Source: Tritrichomonas musculus (lineage: Eukaryota; Parabasalia; Tritrichomonadida; Tritrichomonadidae). From it: a stretch of 64,000 nucleotides of DNA. The position numbers and the translations under genes are program-made. This document shows, one piece after another, positions 48,254-56,926 of this stretch. The notes below the pieces were generated by a model. The model searched no databases, was not told where the DNA came from, and was given only the letters and a program-made list of their open reading frames with translations. Positions within the stretch are counted from its first letter, which is position 1. Every line of letters begins with the position of its first letter. The stretch is from NCBI GenBank assembly GCA_039105265.1, contig JAPFFF010000003.1, forward strand, positions 6,510,001-6,574,000. The letters run 5' to 3'.

Positions 48254-48566
48254 TCATACATTTACCAAAAAAAATTAGTTAAAATATTATTAAAACCAAA
48301 TCTACATATTGTTATGACTCTTTTTGCCTTAAATACCAAGTGAATGGCAGAAAAAAAAAATCTAAATATTTTCATATTATTATCATTTTGATTTTATTTT
48401 ATAAAGGAGATAGAAAAATGATTCTCTTTTTAATAATTTTAACAATATATCATGATAAACCTGCTATTTTAATAATTTTTCTCAATCTTTTCCTTATTTT
48501 TATTTTTGTGAGAACTCATTGAATTATAGCATTGAATTTGAAAACTACCTCCTTAAAAAATGAGAA

Positions 48567-49080
48567 CAGGGATGGTCAATGTTGGAAAAATTAATCAACG
48601 GAGGTACTTTTTTGGTGACTCGTTGTCAACGTTAGCTTCGTTATTTCAACGTCAACGATCAACGATAAGTGTTTCGTTGAAATTGATCGTCAAAAAAAAA
48701 GGCACTTTTTTATTTCTATCGTCGTTCATTTAAAATTTAATTATCATTTCTGTAACATATATATATTTGGTATTTATATAGATATGATAATGATATTTAC
48801 TGATTTTTTCAAAATAATAAGGCTTCATTAAATCATACCAAATATAAATTGAATCGATAAAGTTTTTTTCAGAAAAAGTTGTCTCTCAAAAAAATTCAAC
48901 TTTTCAATAAGCATAACGTTAACTTAATTCATTGATTCAACATTATTTCAACGTTAACATGTCGTTATGACCAAATTGAAACGGTTATAATCAATGGCCC
49001 TAATGACGTTGACGTTGACATTCAATTCAACGATATAACATTTTGTTCAACGATTTTAACGTCAACGTTGGCCAACCCTG
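48567..49080. mobile_element. 514 bp hAT-like MITE
   Basis: Ends CAGGGATGGTCAATGTTG and, reversed, CAGGGTTGGCCAACGTTG, with an exact 8 bp target duplication AATGAGAA (48559-48566 and 49081-49088). The subterminal regions are packed with GTCAACG/CGTTGAC motifs on both strands, probably binding sites of a hAT transposase. The middle is AT-rich and non-coding. It lies a few bases beyond the right end of the preceding element. Confidence 0.9.
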
Positions 49081-49289
49081 AATGAGAAAAAAAATTTAGC
49101 AGATTTTATATAAAAAAGTACTAAAAAAATTATTAATTTTTTTAAATTATTATTATTCATTAAATTTAAAATTTATATATCGAATATTATTATCACTTTT
49201 CAATATTAATAAAAAAATAATGATTTATTTAATTATTCTCTCAAAATAAAATGGATTAATTGAAATATTAAATTGATATTTCAATTATA

Positions 49290-51554
49290 CCGTCAATTGA
49301 AGAACCAAAAAGAGCTTTCAATTAACCTTAGCGAAATTGATTAGATTAAGAATTTTTTGAATTAAATTACACAAAATAATTTTTTTTTCATATGAATTTT
49401 TTTAATCGTAATCAAAAGGTGAAAATAAAGCTGAAATAAAAAAAAGCTATGAAAAAACTAAATATAAGAAAAATCACTTCCAAATAATCTTTGATCTGAC
49501 ACAAAAACATTATGTATTATGCTTTTTTAATCATTTTTTCCCAAAATATTAATAATGATTATTATTTCATTAATTTTTTATCTGTTACATCGCTAATTTT
49601 TTAATTATTGGCATTATTATCATGATATAAATGCGGATTTTAACTTTTGAAATCAGATTATTTTTTGATGATTAATATTCTTATATATCAATTATCTTTG
49701 TATTTTATCTGCTTTTAAATAAAATAATCCCTAATAAAAGCTTTAAAAAAATTGAAATTAAAAGAATAAAATAAAAATAATAGTAAGAAAAAAACATTTA
49801 TGCAATAATTTTTACAAAAGTCGAAGGTTGAGATCGGACAAACAAGCTTGGAAGCTTATTTAGAATAAATCCATCAATAATTGTTCCTTTAGAAAAAAAG
49901 GATTTAACTAAAAAATATAATGGTTTTGGTATTTCTGCAACTGAGGTATAATTAGTATCGTAGTACTTATTTGCTATTTCGATTCGATTAAAATCATTCG
50001 TAATAACCTTATTTGAAATTACGAAATATTGATTTGTATTATTATATAAAATTTGAGCAGGATGAGTGAATTGATTTTCTAACGGTTTTCTAGGGTTTAG
50101 AGGATAAATTCCAGATTTTTCAAACCCTGCTTTGATTATTTCTGGTGTAATTGATTCCCAAGATTTTTGGATTGAATAAACGATAGAATATCGGTTTTTA
50201 GCAGCTTGGCTTGTAAAATTTAGTAATTTTGGAATATTTTGTGTACTAATTCTGTATCTATTAAGAAATGATTTGAAACTTGAAGCAACCGATAGATATA
50301 TCGGTTGCAAAACATGCGTGCAATGCGCAGGTAATGTTAAAATATGTATTCTGTGCATGATTAAATATTCAATTGCATAACTGTTCAATCTGGAAGAATG
50401 ATTGTCGACAATTAATACTGCAAATCTTTTTGATTCTTCTTCATTCATTTCCATGCGTATTTTTTGAATATTGTGGGTAAACGTTACACAAAATGCTGAC
50501 CACAAGTGTTTAGTCATCCATCCATTTGTTTGTGAGGCGATTGGAAATGTAAATTCATATAATTCAAAAGGTAAATTTTTGAGTCCGGGAACGATGACAA
50601 AAGGGTCAAATTTTTGGCCTAATGCATTAACTGATAAAACTGTAGTTATTCTATTGGAATATTTTGAATCTGGACAAATTGAGTTTTGAATATCATTTGT
50701 TAATAAAACTTTATATTTACGAGACGATTCTGATGAAGTCTCGTCTGCATTCCATATTAATGATGGATGAATTGAATTTAATAGGCCAGAATACAATTGA
50801 AAAAATTTTGTAATAGCACCTACATTGCAGTATTTTCTACGTGCAGCTTCAAGTGTTACAGGATTTTTAATATTAATCTCATTTGCCTCGCAGAAATGTG
50901 TGAGCCATGAAGATGATGGTACATATGGTTCTAGTGACTTTAAAACTCTTTGAATTGACTTTGAAGGCGAGCATTGTCTTGTCATAATTTCTGATAATTC
51001 AGTTGCTCTGGTAAATCTAAATTCACGACAATTAAAAGCCATCTGTACTGCTTCAATCGTTTTTATGCAATCCATATCAAGGCCTCTGTTGTGTATAATC
51101 TTTTGAAAAATAAAAGTTTCAACATCGCTAAGATAGCCTGGGGAACCAACATTTGATTTCCCAGGTGACCAGATGATTCCTATTATGGTGTTTTTCATAC
51201 ATGTTCTAATATTACTATGTGATCGTAGATGAAAACAATCAATAATTTCCTGATCATTATGCCCTTCTATTATCATTTCGAATATATGGCGCTGAGTTTC
51301 ACTTAATTTCGATTTCTGCATCAAGCCATTTGAACTGAATTTCCTGTTCTTGCATTATTATCTATGGCTGGTGTTTAACCGCAATTTTACTTAATAAAAA
51401 TTTTGTCACTTTTTATTCAATTCTCACTTTGGTTTTTGGATTTAAAAATTTGAATAATATTTGAAATATTGAATGGATAATTCAAATTTTGAATACTTCC
51501 ATACAATTTCCCTAAGGTTTAATTGAATAGTCCCTAAGGTTCTTCAATTGACGG
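49290..51554 (-). mobile_element. Pogo-like DNA transposon, 2.27 kb, with altered transposase
   Basis: Ends begin CCGTCAATTGAAGAACC and are flanked by TA (49288-49289 and 51555-51556). The inverted repeats extend to about 47 bp with a divergent middle (AAAAAGAGCTTT against TTAGGGACTAT) and a second conserved block CAATTAACCTTAG. One open transposase gene fills the centre, on the reverse strand. More end divergence than in the 14021-16078 transposon suggests an older insertion, yet the gene remains open. Confidence 0.85.
49798..51321 (-). CDS. Pogo-like (DDE_1) transposase lacking the third catalytic Asp
   Basis: 507 residues from the ATG at 51319-51321; the frame is open one codon further only with TTG. 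N-terminal helix-turn-helix (TQRHIFEMIIEGHNDQEIID) and a CENP-B-like bundle (SSSWLTHFCEANEINI) precede the DDE core. The first Asp is in IWNADETSSES and the second in VLIVDNHSSRLNS. The region corresponding to the family's LQPLDV reads LPAHCTHVLQPIYLSVASSF, so the third acidic residue is Tyr. The rest, including AGFEKSGIYPLNPRK, is well preserved. Either a recent inactivating change in an otherwise open copy, or retention for DNA binding without cleavage. Confidence 0.85.
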   Translation of the reverse strand: MQKSKLSETQRHIFEMIIEGHNDQEIIDCFHLRSHSNIRTCMKNTIIGIIWSPGKSNVGSPGYLSDVETFIFQKIIHNRGLDMDCIKTIEAVQMAFNCREFRFTRATELSEIMTRQCSPSKSIQRVLKSLEPYVPSSSWLTHFCEANEINIKNPVTLEAARRKYCNVGAITKFFQLYSGLLNSIHPSLIWNADETSSESSRKYKVLLTNDIQNSICPDSKYSNRITTVLSVNALGQKFDPFVIVPGLKNLPFELYEFTFPIASQTNGWMTKHLWSAFCVTFTHNIQKIRMEMNEEESKRFAVLIVDNHSSRLNSYAIEYLIMHRIHILTLPAHCTHVLQPIYLSVASSFKSFLNRYRISTQNIPKLLNFTSQAAKNRYSIVYSIQKSWESITPEIIKAGFEKSGIYPLNPRKPLENQFTHPAQILYNNTNQYFVISNKVITNDFNRIEIANKYYDTNYTSVAEIPKPLYFLVKSFFSKGTIIDGFILNKLPSLFVRSQPSTFVKIIA

Positions 51555-51556
51555 TA

Positions 51557-52724
51557 TTTAAAATGAAATAAATTTTCTGAACAAAAAAATAATCGGAAAA
51601 ATTAATACAAAAATCGATCTCCACAGCTGAATCATAGGAATTTATTAATATCATTAATTAGAAATATTTCTATTATAGCGAGTATCAAAACTATATAAGA
51701 ATTGGTTCTATGATGAATTTGCTTAAATACAAAATCAAAAAAATCAATTAAAATACATTTTTCTCATAATTAGCCTTTACTTTTTTCACATCACAAATTC
51801 ATTAACGTAACTTTTTAACGTTTATATTCTTTAATCCCTATTTTGGTTGTTGTATTTGCACGTTTTTGGTAAAAATATCAAGTTTTCAAATTAAATTTTA
51901 TTAAAAAAATCAATGAACAGATAAAATTAAAATTTTGAGGCACTTAAGTTTATATTTTATATAATCGCTTTTTAGTATTGGTTTTATATGTTAAAAAAGA
52001 ATTAAAAGTTTATAAAACAATATTATAATAGTAAATAATCTAGATATCTTGAGTAATGTGAATTGGTTTGCTCTCAGAGTGACTATATTCTTTTTACAAA
52101 ATGGTCAATCATTTCACCTTTACAAAAAATGATTTTTAAAAATTGCATTTTACTTTTACAAAAATGGTTTTATTAAATAATTTAATTGATATTTTATTTA
52201 TTCACAAAAAATTATTTAGTATATTATCTTTTTTCAGAGATATGATTATTTTTTGTATTCAATCTTTTCAATAAAAAATACATTGTACAAACCTTGTATT
52301 TTTTCTATCGTTCTTTGTAGAACAAGGTTGGTACAAAAAGTGAAGACTACTCATAATACATATAATTTTGACAAAATTAATGTTTATAATAAATATAGTA
52401 TTATAATATAATTTTATATATTATACATTTTGTTTTCATGCGTTGCGCATATGTCGAGATAGCTGTTTTTCAACGGATATTTTAAATTGGATTTTTAGAC
52501 ACCAATATCTAGCATCTCGACTTAAAAGTAGATATATATAAATATTTAAATATTATAAAATAAGATGCAATAAGTATATTATATATTTATTCTTATATTT
52601 CAAAAGATATAAATATTTTAATAATTCAAAATTTTAGTGAAGTCAGCGTCTGCACTTCTGTTCTACCTATCAACACTACTCAAAAAATTCAATAACATCA
52701 AAAAGATATCATTTTCATTAATCA
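51557..52724. other. Intergenic, nothing recognised
   Basis: About 1.17 kb of AT-rich DNA. A phrase ACAAACCTTGT at about 52287 and GAACAAGGTTGG at about 52319 form a weak inverted pair near a run of short imperfect repeats. No gene or element end was identified. Confidence 0.45.
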
Positions 52725-52732
52725 CTCAAACA

Positions 52733-53153
52733 TATACTTATTTTGAGAATCGATATCAAAAACATCACTTTTTTTACATCTGATACTCGATTATCAGTTT
52801 GAAAATCTGATATCGAGATTATCGATTATCAAGATATCAGATATGAAATGTGATATAAAAATAATTGTAAACTTGATATCAATAACCTCGATATCGAGAT
52901 CTCAAACAGATTTATCTTTTTTTATAATTAGTATTTGTGATTTTTAATTATTTAAAAATAAATAATAGAATGTATTGATGTTTATATTAAGATTAAAATC
53001 AAAAAATACATTCTTTTTTATGAAATATTTGAGATTCAATTGCGATCATATATTTATCAAAAAGTTTAATTGAAAATTCTGATATCAAAAGTTGAAAAAA
53101 AAAAATTCTCAATCTCTGAAATCGATCTCGATAATCGGAGAATAACAAGCCTA
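52733..53153. mobile_element. 421 bp hAT-like MITE, TAGGCTTGTTA family, copy 2
   Basis: The right end, reversed, begins TAGGCTTGTTATTCTCC; the left end TATACTTATTTTGAG is a diverged version. The exact 8 bp duplication CTCAAACA flanks it (52725-52732 and 53154-53161). The interior is rich in ATCGATATC and GATATCGAG motifs, as in copies 1 and 3. It lies about 200 bp beyond the 3' end of the Rab5-like gene. Confidence 0.75.
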
Positions 53154-53367
53154 CTCAAACAAATATGAATCTTTTTCAAATTTTCAAATTTTAAAAACAA
53201 ACTTTTTCATTAAAAGATTTTACATATGTATTACATCTAATCATTCATTTTAATTTTCTGGATATTGTGTTAATAAAAAAGATAAGCATATTAAATAAGC
53301 TTATTTAAGAATGAAAATAGTTATTTGAAATAAGTCAAAGATTTCTATTTTATCTTATTAATATTAA

Positions 53368-53958
53368 TTAGCAATTGCAACCTGATGATGATCCTGATTG
53401 CTCTCCTATCTGTTTGGAAGAAATTTCAGCTTTTGCTGGCTGATCAGCATCATCTTGAGTTGCAAATGATTCTGAAACTTCAGCAACTTTTGTGAAAAGC
53501 TCGACAACTCCATTACCATTTTTTGCTGAAGTCTCTATATATTCGATTGCACCGTGCTGAAAACCAAATTCTTCGGCATCTTCACGTTTTATTTTTCTTT
53601 CCTCGACAAGATCGCTTTTATTACCCACAAGAAATAGTCTGAGATCTCCTGTTGTTTTCTCTTCAAGCTCATTTGCCCATTGATCGAGTGATTTAAATGA
53701 ATCGAGATTTGTAAGATCGAAAAAGAGAATTGCAACATGCGCAGAACGATAATACATAGGTGCGAGCGCACGATACTTTTCTTGACCAGCTGTATCCCAT
53801 ATTTGCATTGTTACAGCTCCTTTGCTCGTAGTCATAACATGATTTTGGAATGCAGCACCAACTGTTGCTGGGCTATTTGTTCTGAATGTGCCTGATGTTA
53901 AACGCGCGAGTATACAAGTTTTTCCAACTTGGGTATCACCAACAAGAACAACTTTCAT
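53368..53958 (-). CDS. Rab5-group small GTPase
   Basis: This 196-residue Rab GTPase acts in vesicle traffic. G motifs are complete: GDTQVGKTC (8-16), the switch I Thr in SPATVGAAFQ, WDTAGQEKY with the catalytic Gln, NKSD and ETSAK. RALAPMYYRSAHVAILFFDLT follows the Rab5/Rab22 signature RYRSLAPMYYRGA, which suggests early-endosomal traffic. The C-terminus SSSGCNC gives a CxC prenylation motif. It starts at the first ATG with almost no N-terminal extension, unlike the Rab6-like gene. An AACGATTA motif lies about 110 bp upstream on the coding strand. It ends convergently towards mobile DNA and starts near the AGC kinase 3' end. Confidence 0.92.
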   Translation of the reverse strand: MKVVLVGDTQVGKTCILARLTSGTFRTNSPATVGAAFQNHVMTTSKGAVTMQIWDTAGQEKYRALAPMYYRSAHVAILFFDLTNLDSFKSLDQWANELEEKTTGDLRLFLVGNKSDLVEERKIKREDAEEFGFQHGAIEYIETSAKNGNGVVELFTKVAEVSESFATQDDADQPAKAEISSKQIGEQSGSSSGCNC

Positions 53959-54533
53959 TGATTTATGATATTTTGGTAAGAGAAAATTGAAAAGATTCTA
54001 AATTGAAAAACAGTAAAAAAGGCTTCAAAATTTTAAATTTATTCAAAAAATCGAATTTTAAATAAAAAGTAATCGTTCTGTTTCAAATGTATCGTTTTTT
54101 TATAAAACATATATCATACAAATCCTGAAATCATAAAGAAGCCTAACAACTCAATTTCTTCTGCTTATGAGTTCTTTTTTTTTGTTTTCAAAAGTATATT
54201 AGTTCAATTATACTTGATTGATTTCTTTTTTTTTTTTTCCCTATTATTTCCATACAATCAAATTATGTTAATTAATTTAATACCTTTAAAGAAAACATAC
54301 CATTTTAAGATTACTTTCACAATTTTTTCCTTTTATAAATTGAATAATTTGGGAAAATATAGGGAATTTAATAAAAAATAATATATAAGACGCTAAACAC
54401 ATGTTAAAATAACCAGGTTTCATGAAACTTGATTTTGATTTAAATTTTGAATAAATCTTTTTCAATTCAGAACCATTTAATTTTTTGTATCTATAAATCA
54501 GAACATCAATATAACTTGATTTTAGCAATTAAT
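53959..54533. other. Intergenic, Rab5-group promoter and kinase 3' flank
   Basis: 575 bp. It holds GAACGATTA (coding strand of the Rab gene, near 54070) and T-rich runs. An 80-codon frame at 54286-54528 on the reverse strand has no family signal and is not called as a gene. Confidence 0.45.
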
Positions 54534-56819
54534 CTAATTATTGTTATTATTTGCATTATTGCTGCTAGCTGCATTATTATCGTTATTATTCGTATTACTA
54601 TCGCTAGTTTTATTATCATTATTGCTTGAATAGACTTCATTAGTAATATCTGTAATGATAACATCAGCACATGGTGGGTTTTTTAAGCATAACTGAGATT
54701 CATAATTGTAGGAGAAATTATCGAAATGAAAATCGTTTAAAGAGTCAGCTTCATTAAGGTCATCGTCAATAGAATCGCTTTTATTTAACATTATTCGACT
54801 AAGTCTATCGTCTATCAATTTAATCTCGATATCATCACTTATTGGTAATTCGTCAGTAGTTTTTGCGTCTGAGCCATTATTCATGCATTCATCGAAGAAT
54901 TCTTTGTTTTTATCTTCATTAAAAATAATATCACTTTTCATATCGCAATTTGATATATTTGAATTATTTCTTTCATTACGACATTTCAGGAAATCATTTT
55001 CTTTTTTAAGATTATTTTCTTCACTTCCGAAAGACGAAATCAAAGACATGTTATTTGCTTCTTCAATTTGAATTCTAATTTCATCATCAATTGGAGGCAC
55101 ATAAATAGGGCTTATTTCTTTCTTTAAAACTTTATCAAAATCAATGCCAACCATAAAAGGGTGGCTTTTAACTTTTTCAAAACCAAAACGCTTTTTAGGG
55201 TCTTGATCAAGAAGTCCAATAATAAACGAATTTAAATATATATTTGGATAATCAGGAACAGTGAACTTCCCTTTTATAATTTTTTCAAGAATTCTTTTTT
55301 GATTGTTTACAGCGTAAAAAGGAGTTCTTTTGAAGATCATTTCAAAGACTAGAATCCCGAGAGTCCACCAATCAACTTTACTAGTATATGGTTGATGTTT
55401 TACAATTTCTGGCGCTAAATATTCAATTGTTCCACAAAAAGATGTTGTTGTATCATCACTTTTTACTTCTTTTGAAAGTCCAAAATCAGTCAATTTTATA
55501 TGGCCATCGGCGTCAAAAAGAACATTTTCTGGCTTTAAATCACGATAAATATAACCAAGACTGTGAAGATAATGTAGAGCTAGTGAAATTTCAGCGATGT
55601 AGAGACGGATATCTTCAAATTCAAGAGGTGGGGGACATGAATTATTATTATTTCTTCTTCTTCGATTGGCGAGAGAATATGAATTAGAATATGGATTACT
55701 GTAAAGTGTAGAATGCTCATTTAAATTTGGCTGTGGGCTTAAATGTGATATTGACGTAACATGATTCATAAACGTATCAAGATCTTCATTATCGCTTTGA
55801 GGACTCGAATGTGCAATTCTTGATTCAACTACAGGCTTGTCTGATTTGATTAATTGTTCATCTGTATTGTTTTCAAAAAACAATGAATTGTGATTTTGCA
55901 TCTTTGCAAAATCAGCGTAATCAGATTCTTTATGATAATTAAAAACAACGGAGAAGCTTCTGATAATACCTGATTTTTCTTTAATTGGCTTATTATCTTT
56001 TTTTGAATTTGGTAAATCTGATTGACGAGTTTTTTTGATTGTAGGCTTGCACTTATTCTTATTAATCCTGGCAAACAAGTCACCCCCAGGGGCATATTCG
56101 AGAACAAGGAAGAACTTCGATCGATTTTGGAAAGCATAATAAAGATTAACGATGAATGGAAATGAAACATGTTTTAGTATGTGCTTTTCTGTTAAAACAG
56201 TTTGCAAACGATCACTAGCTAAAAGCTGATGCTTTCTGATACTTTTTACAGCAAATATTTCGTTCGTATCGATTTTTTGACAAAGCTTTACTTTTCCATA
56301 CTTACCGCTACCTAAATCTTTGATTGCACGAAACATTGAGATTGACATAGGAGCTCTTCCTGCTTGAGAAGGCCCATGCGCACGAATTGACATTACCAAT
56401 GAGATAGTGTCAGCATTACTTTTGCATCTGAAAGTAAATCCTTGATACTTGCTTTTATCAATTATTTTGGGAGGATTGACATTTTCATTGCCCTGATTTG
56501 AATTAGGAATATTTATCGCAGAATAGTAATCATCGCAAATTAATGGTGGAGAAAGAACTCGAAAGGTAAAGCTATTTTCATACTTATCATTCACATGAAC
56601 TTTACATGTGCTATCTAGCAAAAAACGAATATATTTACCTTTTAATGTTGAGTTAAATGAGAAATTGACCAAAGAAGGATCAGTTGTAAAATTTTGAGGT
56701 TCACTCAAAAGCTGAAGTATAAATAGTTTTCCTTTTAAAATGGCAATACATCGAGTCCATTCTTCAGGACCGGTTAAAAGTTCGAGGTTCTGCTGACAAT
56801 CATATTGACTTGAGTTCAT
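54534..56819 (-). CDS. AGC-type Ser/Thr protein kinase with PH-like N-terminus and a large kinase insertion
   Basis: 761 residues from the ATG at 56817-56819; upstream the frame is open only to a TTG. Residues about 5-150 look like a PH-type domain (EEWTRCIAILKGKLFILQLL, YQGFTFRCKSNADTISLVMS), the arrangement found in PKB/AKT kinases. The kinase has GSGKYGKV (170-177), AVKSI with Lys192, YRDLKPEN (425-432), DFG (445-447), activation loop TTTSFCGTIEYLAPE with a candidate phospho-Thr, and an AGC tail (FDKVLKKEISPIYVPP). About 145 Ser/Asn-rich residues are inserted at 254-398, between the hinge (EYAPGGDLFARI) and the helix before the catalytic loop. The C-terminal 200 residues are acidic and Asn-rich; no clear hydrophobic motif was found. 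Confidence 0.9.
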   Translation of the reverse strand: MNSSQYDCQQNLELLTGPEEWTRCIAILKGKLFILQLLSEPQNFTTDPSLVNFSFNSTLKGKYIRFLLDSTCKVHVNDKYENSFTFRVLSPPLICDDYYSAINIPNSNQGNENVNPPKIIDKSKYQGFTFRCKSNADTISLVMSIRAHGPSQAGRAPMSISMFRAIKDLGSGKYGKVKLCQKIDTNEIFAVKSIRKHQLLASDRLQTVLTEKHILKHVSFPFIVNLYYAFQNRSKFFLVLEYAPGGDLFARINKNKCKPTIKKTRQSDLPNSKKDNKPIKEKSGIIRSFSVVFNYHKESDYADFAKMQNHNSLFFENNTDEQLIKSDKPVVESRIAHSSPQSDNEDLDTFMNHVTSISHLSPQPNLNEHSTLYSNPYSNSYSLANRRRRNNNNSCPPPLEFEDIRLYIAEISLALHYLHSLGYIYRDLKPENVLFDADGHIKLTDFGLSKEVKSDDTTTSFCGTIEYLAPEIVKHQPYTSKVDWWTLGILVFEMIFKRTPFYAVNNQKRILEKIIKGKFTVPDYPNIYLNSFIIGLLDQDPKKRFGFEKVKSHPFMVGIDFDKVLKKEISPIYVPPIDDEIRIQIEEANNMSLISSFGSEENNLKKENDFLKCRNERNNSNISNCDMKSDIIFNEDKNKEFFDECMNNGSDAKTTDELPISDDIEIKLIDDRLSRIMLNKSDSIDDDLNEADSLNDFHFDNFSYNYESQLCLKNPPCADVIITDITNEVYSSNNDNKTSDSNTNNNDNNAASSNNANNNNN

Positions 56820-56926
56820 TTTTTTAGATTTTTCACCATACAAAAATTGAAAATATTAGTGAATAACGCTATGAAAAATTTAAAAAATCTTTTTTTTCAG
56901 ACCAAATAACATTTCAATAATCCAAT
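56820..56926. promoter_or_regulatory. Compact divergent promoter between the kinase and the 643-residue gene
   Basis: Only 107 bp separate two divergent ATGs, so both promoters must overlap. The right side has T runs and ACATTTCAATAATCCAAT directly before the ATG at 56927. Co-regulation of the two genes is likely but inferred. Confidence 0.4.

Larger units (their letters stand above)
47049..48554. mobile_element. AAGG-end family, copy 3, expanded by nested insertion
   Basis: The left end AAGGCGGTAGTCTCC and the right end, reversed AAGGAGGTAGTTTTC, form an imperfect inverted pair. The left interior matches the family (TTCAATATTGATAAAACTCA, ATAGAATTGAAGTTTCAATG, GAAAAAGTTAAATGACC, TTAACGATCAAAA). 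It is 1506 bp long, against about 355 bp for other copies, because a 671 bp element sits at 47344-48014, and at least one further stretch (with a 36 bp poly(A) run) is unexplained. Confidence 0.6.

Noticed and set aside
54286-54528. 80-codon frame between the kinase and the Rab5-group gene
   Set aside because: No domain and biased composition; it fits a 3' flank better than a gene.
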